DNA from: Streptomyces lichenis
GTDB taxonomy: Bacteria > Actinomycetota > Actinomycetes > Streptomycetales > Streptomycetaceae
Direction of reading: 5' to 3'
Length of the DNA stretch: 64,000 nucleotides
NCBI RefSeq assembly: GCF_023218175.1
Contig: NZ_JALPTH010000002.1
Span: 310,001-374,000, forward strand
Of the stretch, positions 16,122 through 23,981 are shown in pieces; position 1 is the stretch's first letter; the number at the start of each line of letters is the position of its first letter. Made by a program: the position numbers and the translations under genes. The notes below the pieces were generated by a model. The model was not told the DNA's origin. It was given only the letters and a program-made list of their open reading frames with translations, and ran no database searches.

Positions 16122-16418
16122 TCAGTCCAGTTCGAGGACGCGGGCGTGCAGCACCTGGCGCTGCTGGAGGGCCGCGCGCACCGCGCGGTGCAGCCCGTCC
16201 TCCAGGTAGAGGTCGCCCCGCCACTTCACGACATGGGCGAAGAGGTCGCCGTAGAACGTCGAGTCCTCGGCCAGGAGCGTCTCCAGATCCAGCTGGCCCT
16301 TGGTGGTCACCAGCTGATCGAGGCGGACCGGGCGCGGCGCGACGTCCGCCCACTGCCGGGTGCTTTCCCGGCCGTGGTCGGGGTACGGCCGCCCGTTGCC
16401 GATGCGCTTGAAGATCAC
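16122..16418 (-). CDS. Short ParB/VapB-like conserved protein
   Basis: The product is 98 aa from GTG 16418: IFKRIGNGRPYPDHGRESTR, a loop, then DLETLLAEDSTFYGDLFAHVV and DLYLEDGLHRAVRAALQQRQ. The DGLHRA-A segment resembles the ParB/sulfiredoxin-like phosphate-binding box (DG-x-HR). Automated pipelines tend to label such proteins as VapB-type antitoxins, but no VapC/PIN toxin is adjacent, so that label is not supported here. It may be a stand-alone nucleotide-binding protein. Confidence 0.7.
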   Translation of the reverse strand: MIFKRIGNGRPYPDHGRESTRQWADVAPRPVRLDQLVTTKGQLDLETLLAEDSTFYGDLFAHVVKWRGDLYLEDGLHRAVRAALQQRQVLHARVLELD

Positions 16419-16626
16419 ACGGAAAGCCTACCGGGCGGATGGCGCCCGGCGCAGCCACGCGGCGCCGGTGCGATGCGTGAGAAACCGGAGCAAAGCGGTA
16501 ACCGGTACGGGTGGGATCACGCCGGTTCACCCGGCTGGGCTACCCCGGGACGCCCCCGGGGACGTCCCAGGACGCCCCGTACGCACCCGAGCCACCACTT
16601 CGCGTACGGTCGCCGGGCGAACGGGT

Positions 16627-16660
16627 GGGGCGCGGCCGGAAGGGAATCCGGCCGCGCCCC
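16627..16660. terminator. Hairpin downstream of the M28 peptidase
   Basis: Perfect 14-bp arms GGGGCGCGGCCGGA / TCCGGCCGCGCCCC with a 6-nt loop, 18 bases past the peptidase stop. Confidence 0.85.
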
Positions 16661-16678
16661 GTGCGTACGAGAGGCGTA

Positions 16679-18253
16679 CTACTCGGTGACCTCGTGGCCG
16701 TGGCCGTCGTGCAGGCCGCCGCCGCTGCCCGCGTCGCCCTCGGTGGGGACGGTGGTCACCGGCTTGCGCAGCGAGCTGAGGTCGTGCGCGTAGGTGCCGA
16801 CCGCGTTGGCGATGACATCGACGTTGGCGTCCAGCGCGGTGAGGTTGATGTTCTTCAGGTCATCGCACTTGGCGTGGTAGCAGGCGTCGTACGCGGCCCC
16901 GGCCGTGCCGCCGAACTTCTGCGCCTGCGCCGGGGTCTTGACGCCCTCGGCACCCGTGAACGTACCGCCGGACGGGATGCCCACCTCGATGAACGGCCCG
17001 TAGTCCGAGCGGCCGGTGAAGTCGGTGCCCTCGTGCGGCAGACCGCGCTTGTCCATGAACTCGTTGATGTCCCGCTCCAGCTGGGCCGAGCCCGCCGGGC
17101 CCGCGGGGGAGCCGACGCCGTCCGAGTCGTCGCCGTCGTAGACGAACAGCCCGTAGTTCGGCGAGGCGATCATGTCGAAGTTCAGATAGAGCCTGATCTC
17201 CTTGCGGGCCAGCGCGCTGAGGCCGGCCACATAGTGCTCGGAGCCGAGCAGGCCGTTCTCCTCGGCCGACCACCAGGCGAAGCGCACCTTGTTGGTGGTC
17301 TTGTTGATCTCCTTCGACTGGGCGAACTTCAGCGCCACGTCGAGGAGTCCGGCCGAACCGGAGCCGTTGTCGTTGATGCCGGGGCCGGCCGTCACCCCGT
17401 CGAGGTGGGCACCGAGCATCACCGTGTTGGCGGCGTTGCCCCGGGCGGTCTCGGCGATGACGTTGTTGGTGGTCCGCTTCTCCTGGAGCTGGCGGAGGTC
17501 GAAGCGCACCGTCACCGGGCCCTTGGCCGCGTCGGCGGCGAGCTTCTCGCCCTCGGCCTGGGTGATGCCGCCGGTGGGGATCTTGGCGGCGCCTGCGTCG
17601 CCGAGGGTGCCGGAGAGCGCGCCCGCGGTGTTGTTGTAGATGATCGCGCCGGTGGCGCCCGCCGCCGCGGCCTGCGCCTGCTTGTCGGCGAAGGTGCAGC
17701 CGCCCCGCTTGATCAGGGCGATCTTCCCGGTGTACGCGGTGCCCGCGTAGTCGGCCGCCTCGCAGCCGGGGGTGGTGTCCTCCGCCGGGGCGGGGACCGA
17801 GGCCAGCGCGGCCGTGACACCGCCGACCGGGGTCGACTTGGTGTAGGTCATCGCCGATATCGCGATGTCCCGCGCCTCGGGCGAGACCACCGACAGCTTC
17901 TCGGCCTGGGTGTTGGTGAACTGGAACTCGAACTGCTGGTACGAGACCTGGTAACCGGCCTTCTTCAGCTGCTGGTACACATACGCGGCCGAGGCGTCGT
18001 GCCCGAGCGTGCCGGCCGCGCGGTTGCCGCCGGCCGAGTCGGCTATCTGCTGGAACTTCTGCAGGTGCCGGTACGCGTCCTTGGCGGAGGCGTCGCGCAC
18101 CAGCTTCTGGGAGAGCTTCGCGGCGTCCTTGGCCGCTTCCTGCCCGGGGTCGGTCCGGACGGCGGAGGCGGGGGACGCGGAGACCAGCAGGAGCGGAGTC
18201 GCGAGTGCGGCCGCGGCCAGGGCGGCCGCCGCTCTGCGATGGGATGCGTTCAC
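16679..18253 (-). CDS. Secreted M28 zinc aminopeptidase with inserted PA domain
   Basis: The 524-aa protein starts at GTG 18253 after GGAAGGACC. A signal peptide ends in SASPASA (about residue 31). A protease-associated domain (KIALIKRGGCTFADKQAQAA) is inserted before the catalytic core. Di-zinc ligands of the S. griseus aminopeptidase type are visible: MLGAHLDG, GINDNGSGSAG, WWSAEENGLLGSE, NFDMIASPNYG and YHAKCDDLKN. The C-terminus is His/Gly-rich (GGGLHDGHGHEVTE). It should release N-terminal residues from extracellular peptides. Nothing in the neighbourhood is functionally linked. Confidence 0.95.
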   Translation of the reverse strand: MNASHRRAAAALAAAALATPLLLVSASPASAVRTDPGQEAAKDAAKLSQKLVRDASAKDAYRHLQKFQQIADSAGGNRAAGTLGHDASAAYVYQQLKKAGYQVSYQQFEFQFTNTQAEKLSVVSPEARDIAISAMTYTKSTPVGGVTAALASVPAPAEDTTPGCEAADYAGTAYTGKIALIKRGGCTFADKQAQAAAAGATGAIIYNNTAGALSGTLGDAGAAKIPTGGITQAEGEKLAADAAKGPVTVRFDLRQLQEKRTTNNVIAETARGNAANTVMLGAHLDGVTAGPGINDNGSGSAGLLDVALKFAQSKEINKTTNKVRFAWWSAEENGLLGSEHYVAGLSALARKEIRLYLNFDMIASPNYGLFVYDGDDSDGVGSPAGPAGSAQLERDINEFMDKRGLPHEGTDFTGRSDYGPFIEVGIPSGGTFTGAEGVKTPAQAQKFGGTAGAAYDACYHAKCDDLKNINLTALDANVDVIANAVGTYAHDLSSLRKPVTTVPTEGDAGSGGGLHDGHGHEVTE

Positions 18254-18456
18254 AGAGGTCCTTCCGGGGCGAACGAGGTTGAGGGGAAGCTAGCGATCTC
18301 CCAGGCTCCTGTGAACGGATGTGCCACAACTCACGTCTGATTCCGTACATTTGGCATCGCAGAACGTCACTTCGGTGCCGAACCTCCGCTTCCCCCGCCC
18401 GATCCGGAGACCTTGGCCGCCCCGCCCCGAGGCCGTCAGGTCTCCGGGGGCTCCCG

Positions 18457-19047
18457 CTACCGCGACTCCTTCGCCCGCTTGGCCGCGCGCTTGGCCTCCT
18501 GCTTGTACGCGCGCACCCGGGCGAGGGACTCGGGCCCGGTGATGTCGGCCGCCGACCGGTACGCGCCCTCCTCGCCGTACGCGCCCGCCGCCTCCCGCCA
18601 GCCGGGCGGCCGCACCCCGTACTGCTTGCCCAGCAGCGCCAGGAAGATCTGCGCCTTCTGCCTGCCGAAGCCCGGCAGCGCCACCAGCCGGGCCAGCAGC
18701 TCCCTGCCGCTCGCCGCGTCCGCCCAGACGGCCTCCGCCGCGCCGTCGTACTCCGCCACCAGGTAGCGGCACAGCTGCTGCACCCGCTTGGCCATCGACC
18801 CCGGGTAGCGGTGCACCGCCGGCTTGGCCGCGAGCAGCTCGGCGAACGCCTCCGGGTCGTACCCGGCGATCTCGTGCGCGTCGAGATCGTCCCCGCCCAT
18901 CCGCCGGGCGATGGTGTACGGGCCGGAGAACGCCCACTCCATGGGCACCTGCTGGTCCAGCAGCATCCCGGTGAGCGCGGCGAGCGGACTGCGTCCCAGC
19001 AGCTCGTCGGCCTCGGCCTGCTGGGCCAGGTGGATCGTGGTGGTCAT
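18457..19047 (-). CDS. HhH-GPD-type DNA glycosylase-like protein
   Basis: This 196-aa protein belongs to the small HhH-GPD family common in actinobacteria. PLAALTGMLLDQQVPMEWAF matches the opening of the glycosylase fold and LPGFGRQKAQIFLALLGKQY is the helix-hairpin-helix. The C-terminus is Lys/Arg-rich. A clear catalytic Lys as in endonuclease III is not evident, so substrate and activity are uncertain. The start at ATG 19047 is supported by a close GGAG. It is divergent from the aldo/keto reductase. Confidence 0.87.
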   Translation of the reverse strand: MTTTIHLAQQAEADELLGRSPLAALTGMLLDQQVPMEWAFSGPYTIARRMGGDDLDAHEIAGYDPEAFAELLAAKPAVHRYPGSMAKRVQQLCRYLVAEYDGAAEAVWADAASGRELLARLVALPGFGRQKAQIFLALLGKQYGVRPPGWREAAGAYGEEGAYRSAADITGPESLARVRAYKQEAKRAAKRAKESR

Positions 19048-19131
19048 GCTCCGATGGTCGCCCGGCCGCCCGGCCCCCGCACGGCGGGACAGCCGCCCGG
19101 GCCCGTACGGGACCGCCACCGCCCTCGGCCC

Positions 19132-19162
19132 TTGACTTGGAGAGCGCTCCAACACCGAGAGT
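19132..19162 (+). promoter_or_regulatory. MerR-type promoter with 19-bp spacer
   Basis: TTGACT (19132-19137) and GAGAGT (19157-19162) are separated by 19 bp containing the near-palindrome TTGGAGAG/CGCTCCAA. The overlong spacer with a dyad between -35 and -10 is the hallmark of promoters untwisted by MerR-family activators. It drives the reductase starting at 19210. No MerR gene is present in the window. Confidence 0.7.
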
Positions 19163-19209
19163 CCTCCCACCGCCGCCCGCGCCCAGCGGGCCGTACCAGG
19201 GGGTCCTCC

Positions 19210-20196
19210 ATGCGCTACCGCACCATCGGCACCGATCCCGCCACCCGCCGCGAGGTGAGCGTGCTCAGCCTCGGCGCCATGCTCTTCGGCACCAGGACCG
19301 ACGAGCGGACGTCCTTCGCGATCCTCGACCGGTACGCGGAGGCCGGCGGCACCTTCATCGACACCTCCGACAACTACGCGTACTGGCACCACGGCACCCA
19401 GGGCGGCGAGAGCGAGGCGCTGCTCGGCCGCTGGCGGCGCACCCGGGGCGTGGGCGACGCGATCGTGATCGCCACCAAGCTCGGCGCCCGCCCGACCGGA
19501 CCGGGCAAGGACTTCACCACCGACCGCGAAGGGCTCTCGGCGAAGGTCGTCCGCGAGTCGGCCGAACGCAGCCGTGAGCTGCTCGGCGTGGAGCGGCTGG
19601 ACCTGCTGTACGCGCACATCGAGGACCCGGCGACCCCGCAGGCCGAGACCGTCGAGGCGTTCGCCGGGCTGGTCGGCGAGGGGACGGTCGGCCTGCTCGG
19701 CGTCTCCAACCACTGGGCGTGGAAGGTGGAGCGCGCCCGGGCCCTGGCGGCGGCGGCCGGACTGCCCGGGTACGAGGTGCTCCAGTACCACCACACGTAT
19801 CTGCGCCGCCGCACCGATGTGCCCGGCCGGCTCTCCCCGGACGGCGACCAGGGCGTGGCCGACGGCGCCCTCCTCAGCTACGTACGCGAGGAGCCGGCGC
19901 TGGCGCTGGTGGCGTACAGCCCGCTGCTGTCGGGCGCATACGTACGCGAGGACAAGCCGCTCGACCACGAGCTGGACCACCCGGGCACCCCGGCCCGGCT
20001 GGCGGTGCTCCGCGAGGTGGCGGCCGAGACCGGGGCCACCGTCAACCAGGTGGTGCTGGCCTGGCTGATCGGCGCCCAGGTGCCCGCGATCCCGCTCGTC
20101 GGGGCGTCGTCGGTGGCCCAGCTGGACGAGAGCCTGGCCGCCGTCGATCTGGACCTGACCGCCGAGCAGCGCGCCCGCCTGGACGCCGTGCGCTGA
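19210..20196 (+). CDS. Aldo/keto reductase
   Basis: This is a cytosolic NADPH-dependent oxidoreductase with a TIM-barrel fold, 328 aa. The catalytic tetrad can be placed as D51, Y56, K90 and H136 (FIDTSDNYAYW, IATKLGAR, LLYAHIED). The coenzyme-binding end is IPLVGASSVAQLDESL near the C-terminus. The N-terminus (YRTIGTDPATRREVSVLSLG) matches the YajO/Tas-like group. Its MerR-type promoter suggests induction by a small reactive or hydrophobic compound. Confidence 0.95.
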   Translation: MRYRTIGTDPATRREVSVLSLGAMLFGTRTDERTSFAILDRYAEAGGTFIDTSDNYAYWHHGTQGGESEALLGRWRRTRGVGDAIVIATKLGARPTGPGKDFTTDREGLSAKVVRESAERSRELLGVERLDLLYAHIEDPATPQAETVEAFAGLVGEGTVGLLGVSNHWAWKVERARALAAAAGLPGYEVLQYHHTYLRRRTDVPGRLSPDGDQGVADGALLSYVREEPALALVAYSPLLSGAYVREDKPLDHELDHPGTPARLAVLREVAAETGATVNQVVLAWLIGAQVPAIPLVGASSVAQLDESLAAVDLDLTAEQRARLDAVR

Positions 20197-20579
20197 ACGA
20201 GGGCTCCCACGGCCGAGTGATCTGCATCACTCGACCATGTGCGAGGCGACGTCCGGCGGCCCCCTTCCCGCCCTCCCGCACGCCTTTTGTGCCGTCTGCG
20301 CCATCTGTACCGTCCGTTGGGGGCCGGAACGGGGCAAGAGGCGGCCGGAAGGGGTGAAACCCCCTTCGCGGCGACAGGAGACGGTCATACGATCTTCCCG
20401 GGCCGCACACCGGCGGCCGCCCGCGATGACCACCGCCGGCGTCTCCTGCCACCTGCCCTTCCCCCCCGTTCCTTCCCCTCCCCCGTTCCTTTCCTTTCCC
20501 TGGAAATACGACGACCCGTCATGGCGCGCACCGCGTCCGGACGTCGGGCCCGGCCCGGCACCCTGACCGAAGGGCTGAA
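20197..20579. other. 383-base leader region of the LAXTG surface protein, with pyrimidine tract
   Basis: A nearly pure C/T tract runs from about 20454 to 20501, interrupted by two G bases. The sequence GAAGGGGTGAAACCCCCTTCG (about 20349-20369) can fold into a short hairpin. AGGAGACGGTCATACGATC contains a possible -10 (CATACGAT). No gene is recognisable. Confidence 0.45.
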
Positions 20580-22019
20580 GTGAGAATCCGCCGAACGCTG
20601 GCCACGGCCGTCGCCGCCGCCGTGACCGCCCCCGTCGTCCTGCTGTCCGCGCCGCCCGCGCTCGCCGTGCCCCGCTCGTCCGGGTCGACGTCCGGGGCCG
20701 AGCCCGGGGCGCCGGAGAGCAGCCGGGACCGGACCGTGGCGCCCGAGCCCGCCGCACCCGCCGCCAGGCGGCAGGTCGCCGACCAGCAGGACTCCCGTCA
20801 CACATCCCGCAAGGGCGACCAGGGGGCCAAGGGCGGCGACCTGCAGAACCTCTCCGTCCCAGCGCTGCGGCGGGCGGTCGCCGAGGCGCGCGAGGCCCTG
20901 AAGAAGGCCGTGGCCGCCGAGGAGGCGGCGATGGCGGCGTTCGAGAAGGTGGACGCGGACGGCGCGCCGCTGGTCCGGGCGATCGACGAGGCCGAGAAGG
21001 CGGCCGCCGCCGCGACCACCGCCCGGGAGGCCGCCGACAAGGCGCTGATCGAGGCCGAGGACGCCCTCGCCGAGCTACCCGACGACGCCACCGACGACCA
21101 GAAGAAGGCCGCCGAGAAGGCGGTGGCCGACGCCACCGCGGCCGTGGCGCCGGCCGAGAAGGCGGAGACCGAGGCGCAGGCCAAGGTGACCGCGGCGCAC
21201 ACCGCGCTGGGCGACGCCCTGGTGGCCGCCTCCCGCGAGGTCCGCAAGGCCCAGGACGCCACGGCCGCCGCCCAGGCCGCCCTGGACGCGGCCGAACAGG
21301 CCCTCCAGGACGCCCTGGAGCAGGCCGTCGAGGGCGCCTGCGTCCCCGAACCGCGGCTCACCGCCCGGGCGCTGGGCGTGCCCGGCGCGGTCGAGCGGGG
21401 CGACACCGTGGTCTTCACGGTGCGGGTCGCCAACGGCACCGCCCGCACCATGGACACGGTCTGGCCGTACATCGCCGTGAGCGCCGTCGACCAGAGCGGC
21501 CAGAAGGGCATCGGGGACAAGCTGGACCTGACCTGGTCCACCGCCGGCGACCCGGACTGGCAGGAGCTGGACGGCGACAACTTCGCGGGCGCGGTCGAGA
21601 CGCTGCAGCCCGGTGAGCACGCCGACATCAAGGTACGGCTGAAGGCCGGTGCCCAGACGCCCCTGGGCACCGGGACGGTGTCGGTGGCCGCCGACTACCT
21701 CAACGACGACGACTCCTGCGGCGGCACCCCGGTCTACTACGAGTACGGCTTCGCCCTGACTCCCGCGAACGCCGCGGCCACGCCCGGCACCTCGCCCACC
21801 CCCGCCCCGTCCCCGGCGGGCGGCGCCCAGAGCCAGGTGTGGACCCCGGCCGGCCCGTCCGGCCCCGTCGCCACCGGCTCGGGCCTCGGCGGCAGCCTGG
21901 CCGCCACCGGCTCCTCGTCCGCCGTCCCGGGCATCGCCCTGGCGAGCGGAACGGCGCTGCTGCTGGGCGCCGGTGCGGTCTACGCGGGCCGCCGCCGCCG
22001 AAGCGCCCCGCAGGACTGA
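20580..22019 (+). CDS. Sortase-anchored (LAXTG) coiled-coil surface protein
   Basis: The 479-aa protein starts at GTG 20580. A signal peptide ends at ALAVP (about residue 29). Residues about 80-255 are Ala/Glu/Lys/Asp-rich heptad-like sequence, a long coiled coil. A beta-rich domain follows (VERGDTVVFTVRVANGTART, ADIKVRLKAGAQTPLGTGTV). The C-terminus is a cell-wall sorting signal: LAATG at 440-444, a hydrophobic helix and RRRR. LAXTG is the class E sortase motif used for Streptomyces chaplins and other wall proteins. The stalk plus head design suggests a structural or adhesive role. A TPR gene follows closely. Confidence 0.9.
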   Translation: MRIRRTLATAVAAAVTAPVVLLSAPPALAVPRSSGSTSGAEPGAPESSRDRTVAPEPAAPAARRQVADQQDSRHTSRKGDQGAKGGDLQNLSVPALRRAVAEAREALKKAVAAEEAAMAAFEKVDADGAPLVRAIDEAEKAAAAATTAREAADKALIEAEDALAELPDDATDDQKKAAEKAVADATAAVAPAEKAETEAQAKVTAAHTALGDALVAASREVRKAQDATAAAQAALDAAEQALQDALEQAVEGACVPEPRLTARALGVPGAVERGDTVVFTVRVANGTARTMDTVWPYIAVSAVDQSGQKGIGDKLDLTWSTAGDPDWQELDGDNFAGAVETLQPGEHADIKVRLKAGAQTPLGTGTVSVAADYLNDDDSCGGTPVYYEYGFALTPANAAATPGTSPTPAPSPAGGAQSQVWTPAGPSGPVATGSGLGGSLAATGSSSAVPGIALASGTALLLGAGAVYAGRRRRSAPQD

Positions 22020-22043
22020 CATCGCCATCCACAGGAGGCACCC

Positions 22044-22544
22044 GTGGTGACGCAACCGCCCCCGGCCGACCTCGCCGAAGTCGAACGCGCGTACCAGGCC
22101 GGGCGCTTCGAGGAGGCGCGGAAGCTGCTGGTGGCGCTCAGCGCCGCGTACCCCGGGGACGCCGAGACGGCGTACCGCGCGGCGAGCGTCCACGACCGCC
22201 TGGGGCTGGAGGCCGAGGCGGTGCCGTACTACGAGCGGTGCCTGCGCGGCGCGGAGCTCTCCGACGCCTCACGGCGCGGCGCGCTGCTCGGGCTCGGCAG
22301 CACCTACCGCGTCCTCGGCCGGTACGAGGAGGCGGTGGACACCCTGCGCCGGGGCGCCGAGCGGTACCCGGAGGACGGGGCGCTCCGCGCCTTCCTGGCG
22401 ATGGCCCTCTACAACACCGGCGGCCACCACGAGGCCACCGCCCTGCTGCTGCGGCTGCTCGCCGGGACCAGCGGGGACGAGACGGTACGGGCCTACCGGC
22501 GGGCCATCGAGCACTACGCCGGCGACCTGGACGCGACCGTCTGA
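22044..22544 (+). CDS. TPR protein
   Basis: The 166-aa protein consists of about four tetratricopeptide repeats, for example VERAYQAGRFEEARKLLVAL, ALLGLGSTYRVLGRYEEAVD and LAMALYNTGGHHEATALLLR. It has no signal or membrane segment, so it should be a cytosolic scaffold. AGGAGG stands five bases before GTG 22044. The gap of 24 bases from the LAXTG gene suggests co-transcription. Its 3' end overlaps the convergent nuclease gene by 31 bases. Confidence 0.85.
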   Translation: MVTQPPPADLAEVERAYQAGRFEEARKLLVALSAAYPGDAETAYRAASVHDRLGLEAEAVPYYERCLRGAELSDASRRGALLGLGSTYRVLGRYEEAVDTLRRGAERYPEDGALRAFLAMALYNTGGHHEATALLLRLLAGTSGDETVRAYRRAIEHYAGDLDATV

Positions 22545-23455
22545 GGTCCCCTCGCTTCCCCATTCCCGTGGAAGACATGGTCCGTGTGCCAGGAGCGGTG
22601 CTCGGCCGCCACCGGCGCCGAACCCGTCCGCGGCCCGATCAGGGCCCGCCCCGACAGGGCGCGCACCTGCTGCTCGGCGGCCGCGCTCCGGCCCGTGAAC
22701 CGCGCCGACACCACCACCCGCAGATCCTCGCCGAGACCCAGTACGCCCTTGTCGAAGAGCTTGTGGTGCAGGGCGCAGAGGCAGAGCCCGTTGTCCACGT
22801 CGTCCGGCCCCTTGAACGCCCACCAGCGCACATGGGCCGCCTTCAGGCCGACCGGCACCATGCCGAGCGCCCCGTCGTATCCGCAGAACGCGCACCGGTA
22901 CTCGTACGCCGCCAGCACCATCTCCCGCATCCGCCGATCCCGCCGCCGCCCCCGCTGCCCCGGCACCAGCCCCCCGTACTCACCGAGCCCCCCGAACTCC
23001 CCGTACTCCAACTCCAGCCCCGCCGCCTCGCACAGCTCCCCGTGCAGCGACGGCGGGAAGTGCAGGTCGAGCAGGATCCGGGCCATCCGGGCCAGCAGCG
23101 CCGGATCGCGCCTCAGCGCCGCCCGCAGTTCGGGGTCGAGCCGGCCGCGCGCTCCGGACGCCCGCAGCTCGGTCACCAAGGGGCCCGGGCTCCCCGCCCC
23201 GCCGTCCGTGCTCACCTCCCACACCCCGTCACCGGTCAGATGATGGAAGGGGTACGCGGGAGTGGTCCGGTTCCTCGGCCCGTACTCGGCCAGCAGGCGC
23301 TTCAGGTCCCCCTCCACGTCGCTGTAGCGCAGCTCGCCCTCGGAGTCCTCCTGGAAGCGGCCCAGCGCGTACAGCAGCAGCAACGGCTTGTGCGGCGCCC
23401 GCGCGCCGCCCCGCGCCCACTGCCGCAGCCCCGCCACCCGCTCCAACCAGTCCAC
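22514..23455 (-). CDS. SBD-HNH type IV restriction endonuclease, probably phosphorothioate-DNA dependent
   Basis: The 313-aa protein has two domains. Residues 1-150 (PHKPLLLLYALGRFQ, AYPFHHLTGDGVWEV, LLDLHFPPSLH) resemble the sulfur-binding domain of ScoMcrA/SprMcrA enzymes; FPPSLH at 133-138 is where the hydrophobic sulfur pocket proline would lie. Residues 185-245 are a classic HNH nuclease with zinc Cys188 and Cys191, AAH208, N222 and H230/H231. Family knowledge: such enzymes cut DNA carrying phosphorothioate bonds. No dnd or ssp modification genes are in the window, consistent with an incoming-DNA restriction role. GTG 23455 is the best start. Confidence 0.8.
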   Translation of the reverse strand: MDWLERVAGLRQWARGGARAPHKPLLLLYALGRFQEDSEGELRYSDVEGDLKRLLAEYGPRNRTTPAYPFHHLTGDGVWEVSTDGGAGSPGPLVTELRASGARGRLDPELRAALRRDPALLARMARILLDLHFPPSLHGELCEAAGLELEYGEFGGLGEYGGLVPGQRGRRRDRRMREMVLAAYEYRCAFCGYDGALGMVPVGLKAAHVRWWAFKGPDDVDNGLCLCALHHKLFDKGVLGLGEDLRVVVSARFTGRSAAAEQQVRALSGRALIGPRTGSAPVAAEHRSWHTDHVFHGNGEARGPQTVASRSPA

Positions 23456-23602
23456 GGCCGCCGAGCCTATCCAGCGCCGTGGATACGAGGTGACCACCCC
23501 TCCCCGCCTCGCACCCGCGACCGCCGTTCCGCGCCCTTCCCCGGAAACGGCTGCCGTCACCCACCTTCCGTACGCACAGGCGAACCGCCAGTGCGGCCCC
23601 CC

Positions 23603-23800
23603 ATGACCCTGAGCATCCGCGAACAGTTCCCCGGCACGGCCTCCTCCATCACCAGCGGCGAGGCCATGTCCACCGTGCGGGTACGCCTGGCCGGCGGCCA
23701 GGACGTCACCACCGATGCCGTCAAGGACCTGGGCTTGTCCGAGGGCTCCGAGGTCCGCGCCCTGGTCAAGTCCACCGAGATCGCCCTCGCCTCGGCCTGA
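23603..23800 (+). CDS. TOBE/Mop-like molybdate-binding protein
   Basis: This 65-aa single TOBE domain reads MTLSIREQFPGTASSITSGE, then VRVRLAGGQDVTTDAVKDLG and EVRALVKSTEIALA. It is a typical molbindin-size protein that stores molybdate or tungstate as an oligomer. The central strand is a few residues shorter than in usual Mop domains. It stands alone and divergent from the HNH gene, with no mod transporter nearby. Confidence 0.88.
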   Translation: MTLSIREQFPGTASSITSGEAMSTVRVRLAGGQDVTTDAVKDLGLSEGSEVRALVKSTEIALASA

Positions 23801-23981
23801 CCGGGACCAGGGGGAAGGGGGGGCTCCTCCGCGGGCCGGGGCGTCGGCCCTGGAACCACGGAGGGCCGGACCATGCCGATCACTGACGGAGTGGCGGTGT
23901 CTGGACGGAGACTCCGAACCGGTCTCGCGCGGAGGTGTCCGAAGCGCCGTCACGTCCATGCGCCGCGGCCGTTGACAGGGA

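Noticed and set aside
16122..16418. VapBC toxin-antitoxin locus
   Set aside because: No PIN-domain or other toxin gene adjoins this short protein.
20349..20369. Riboswitch in the LAXTG gene leader
   Set aside because: Only a simple GGGG/CCCC hairpin is visible; conserved residues of cobalamin, TPP, ydaO or SAM riboswitches are not present.
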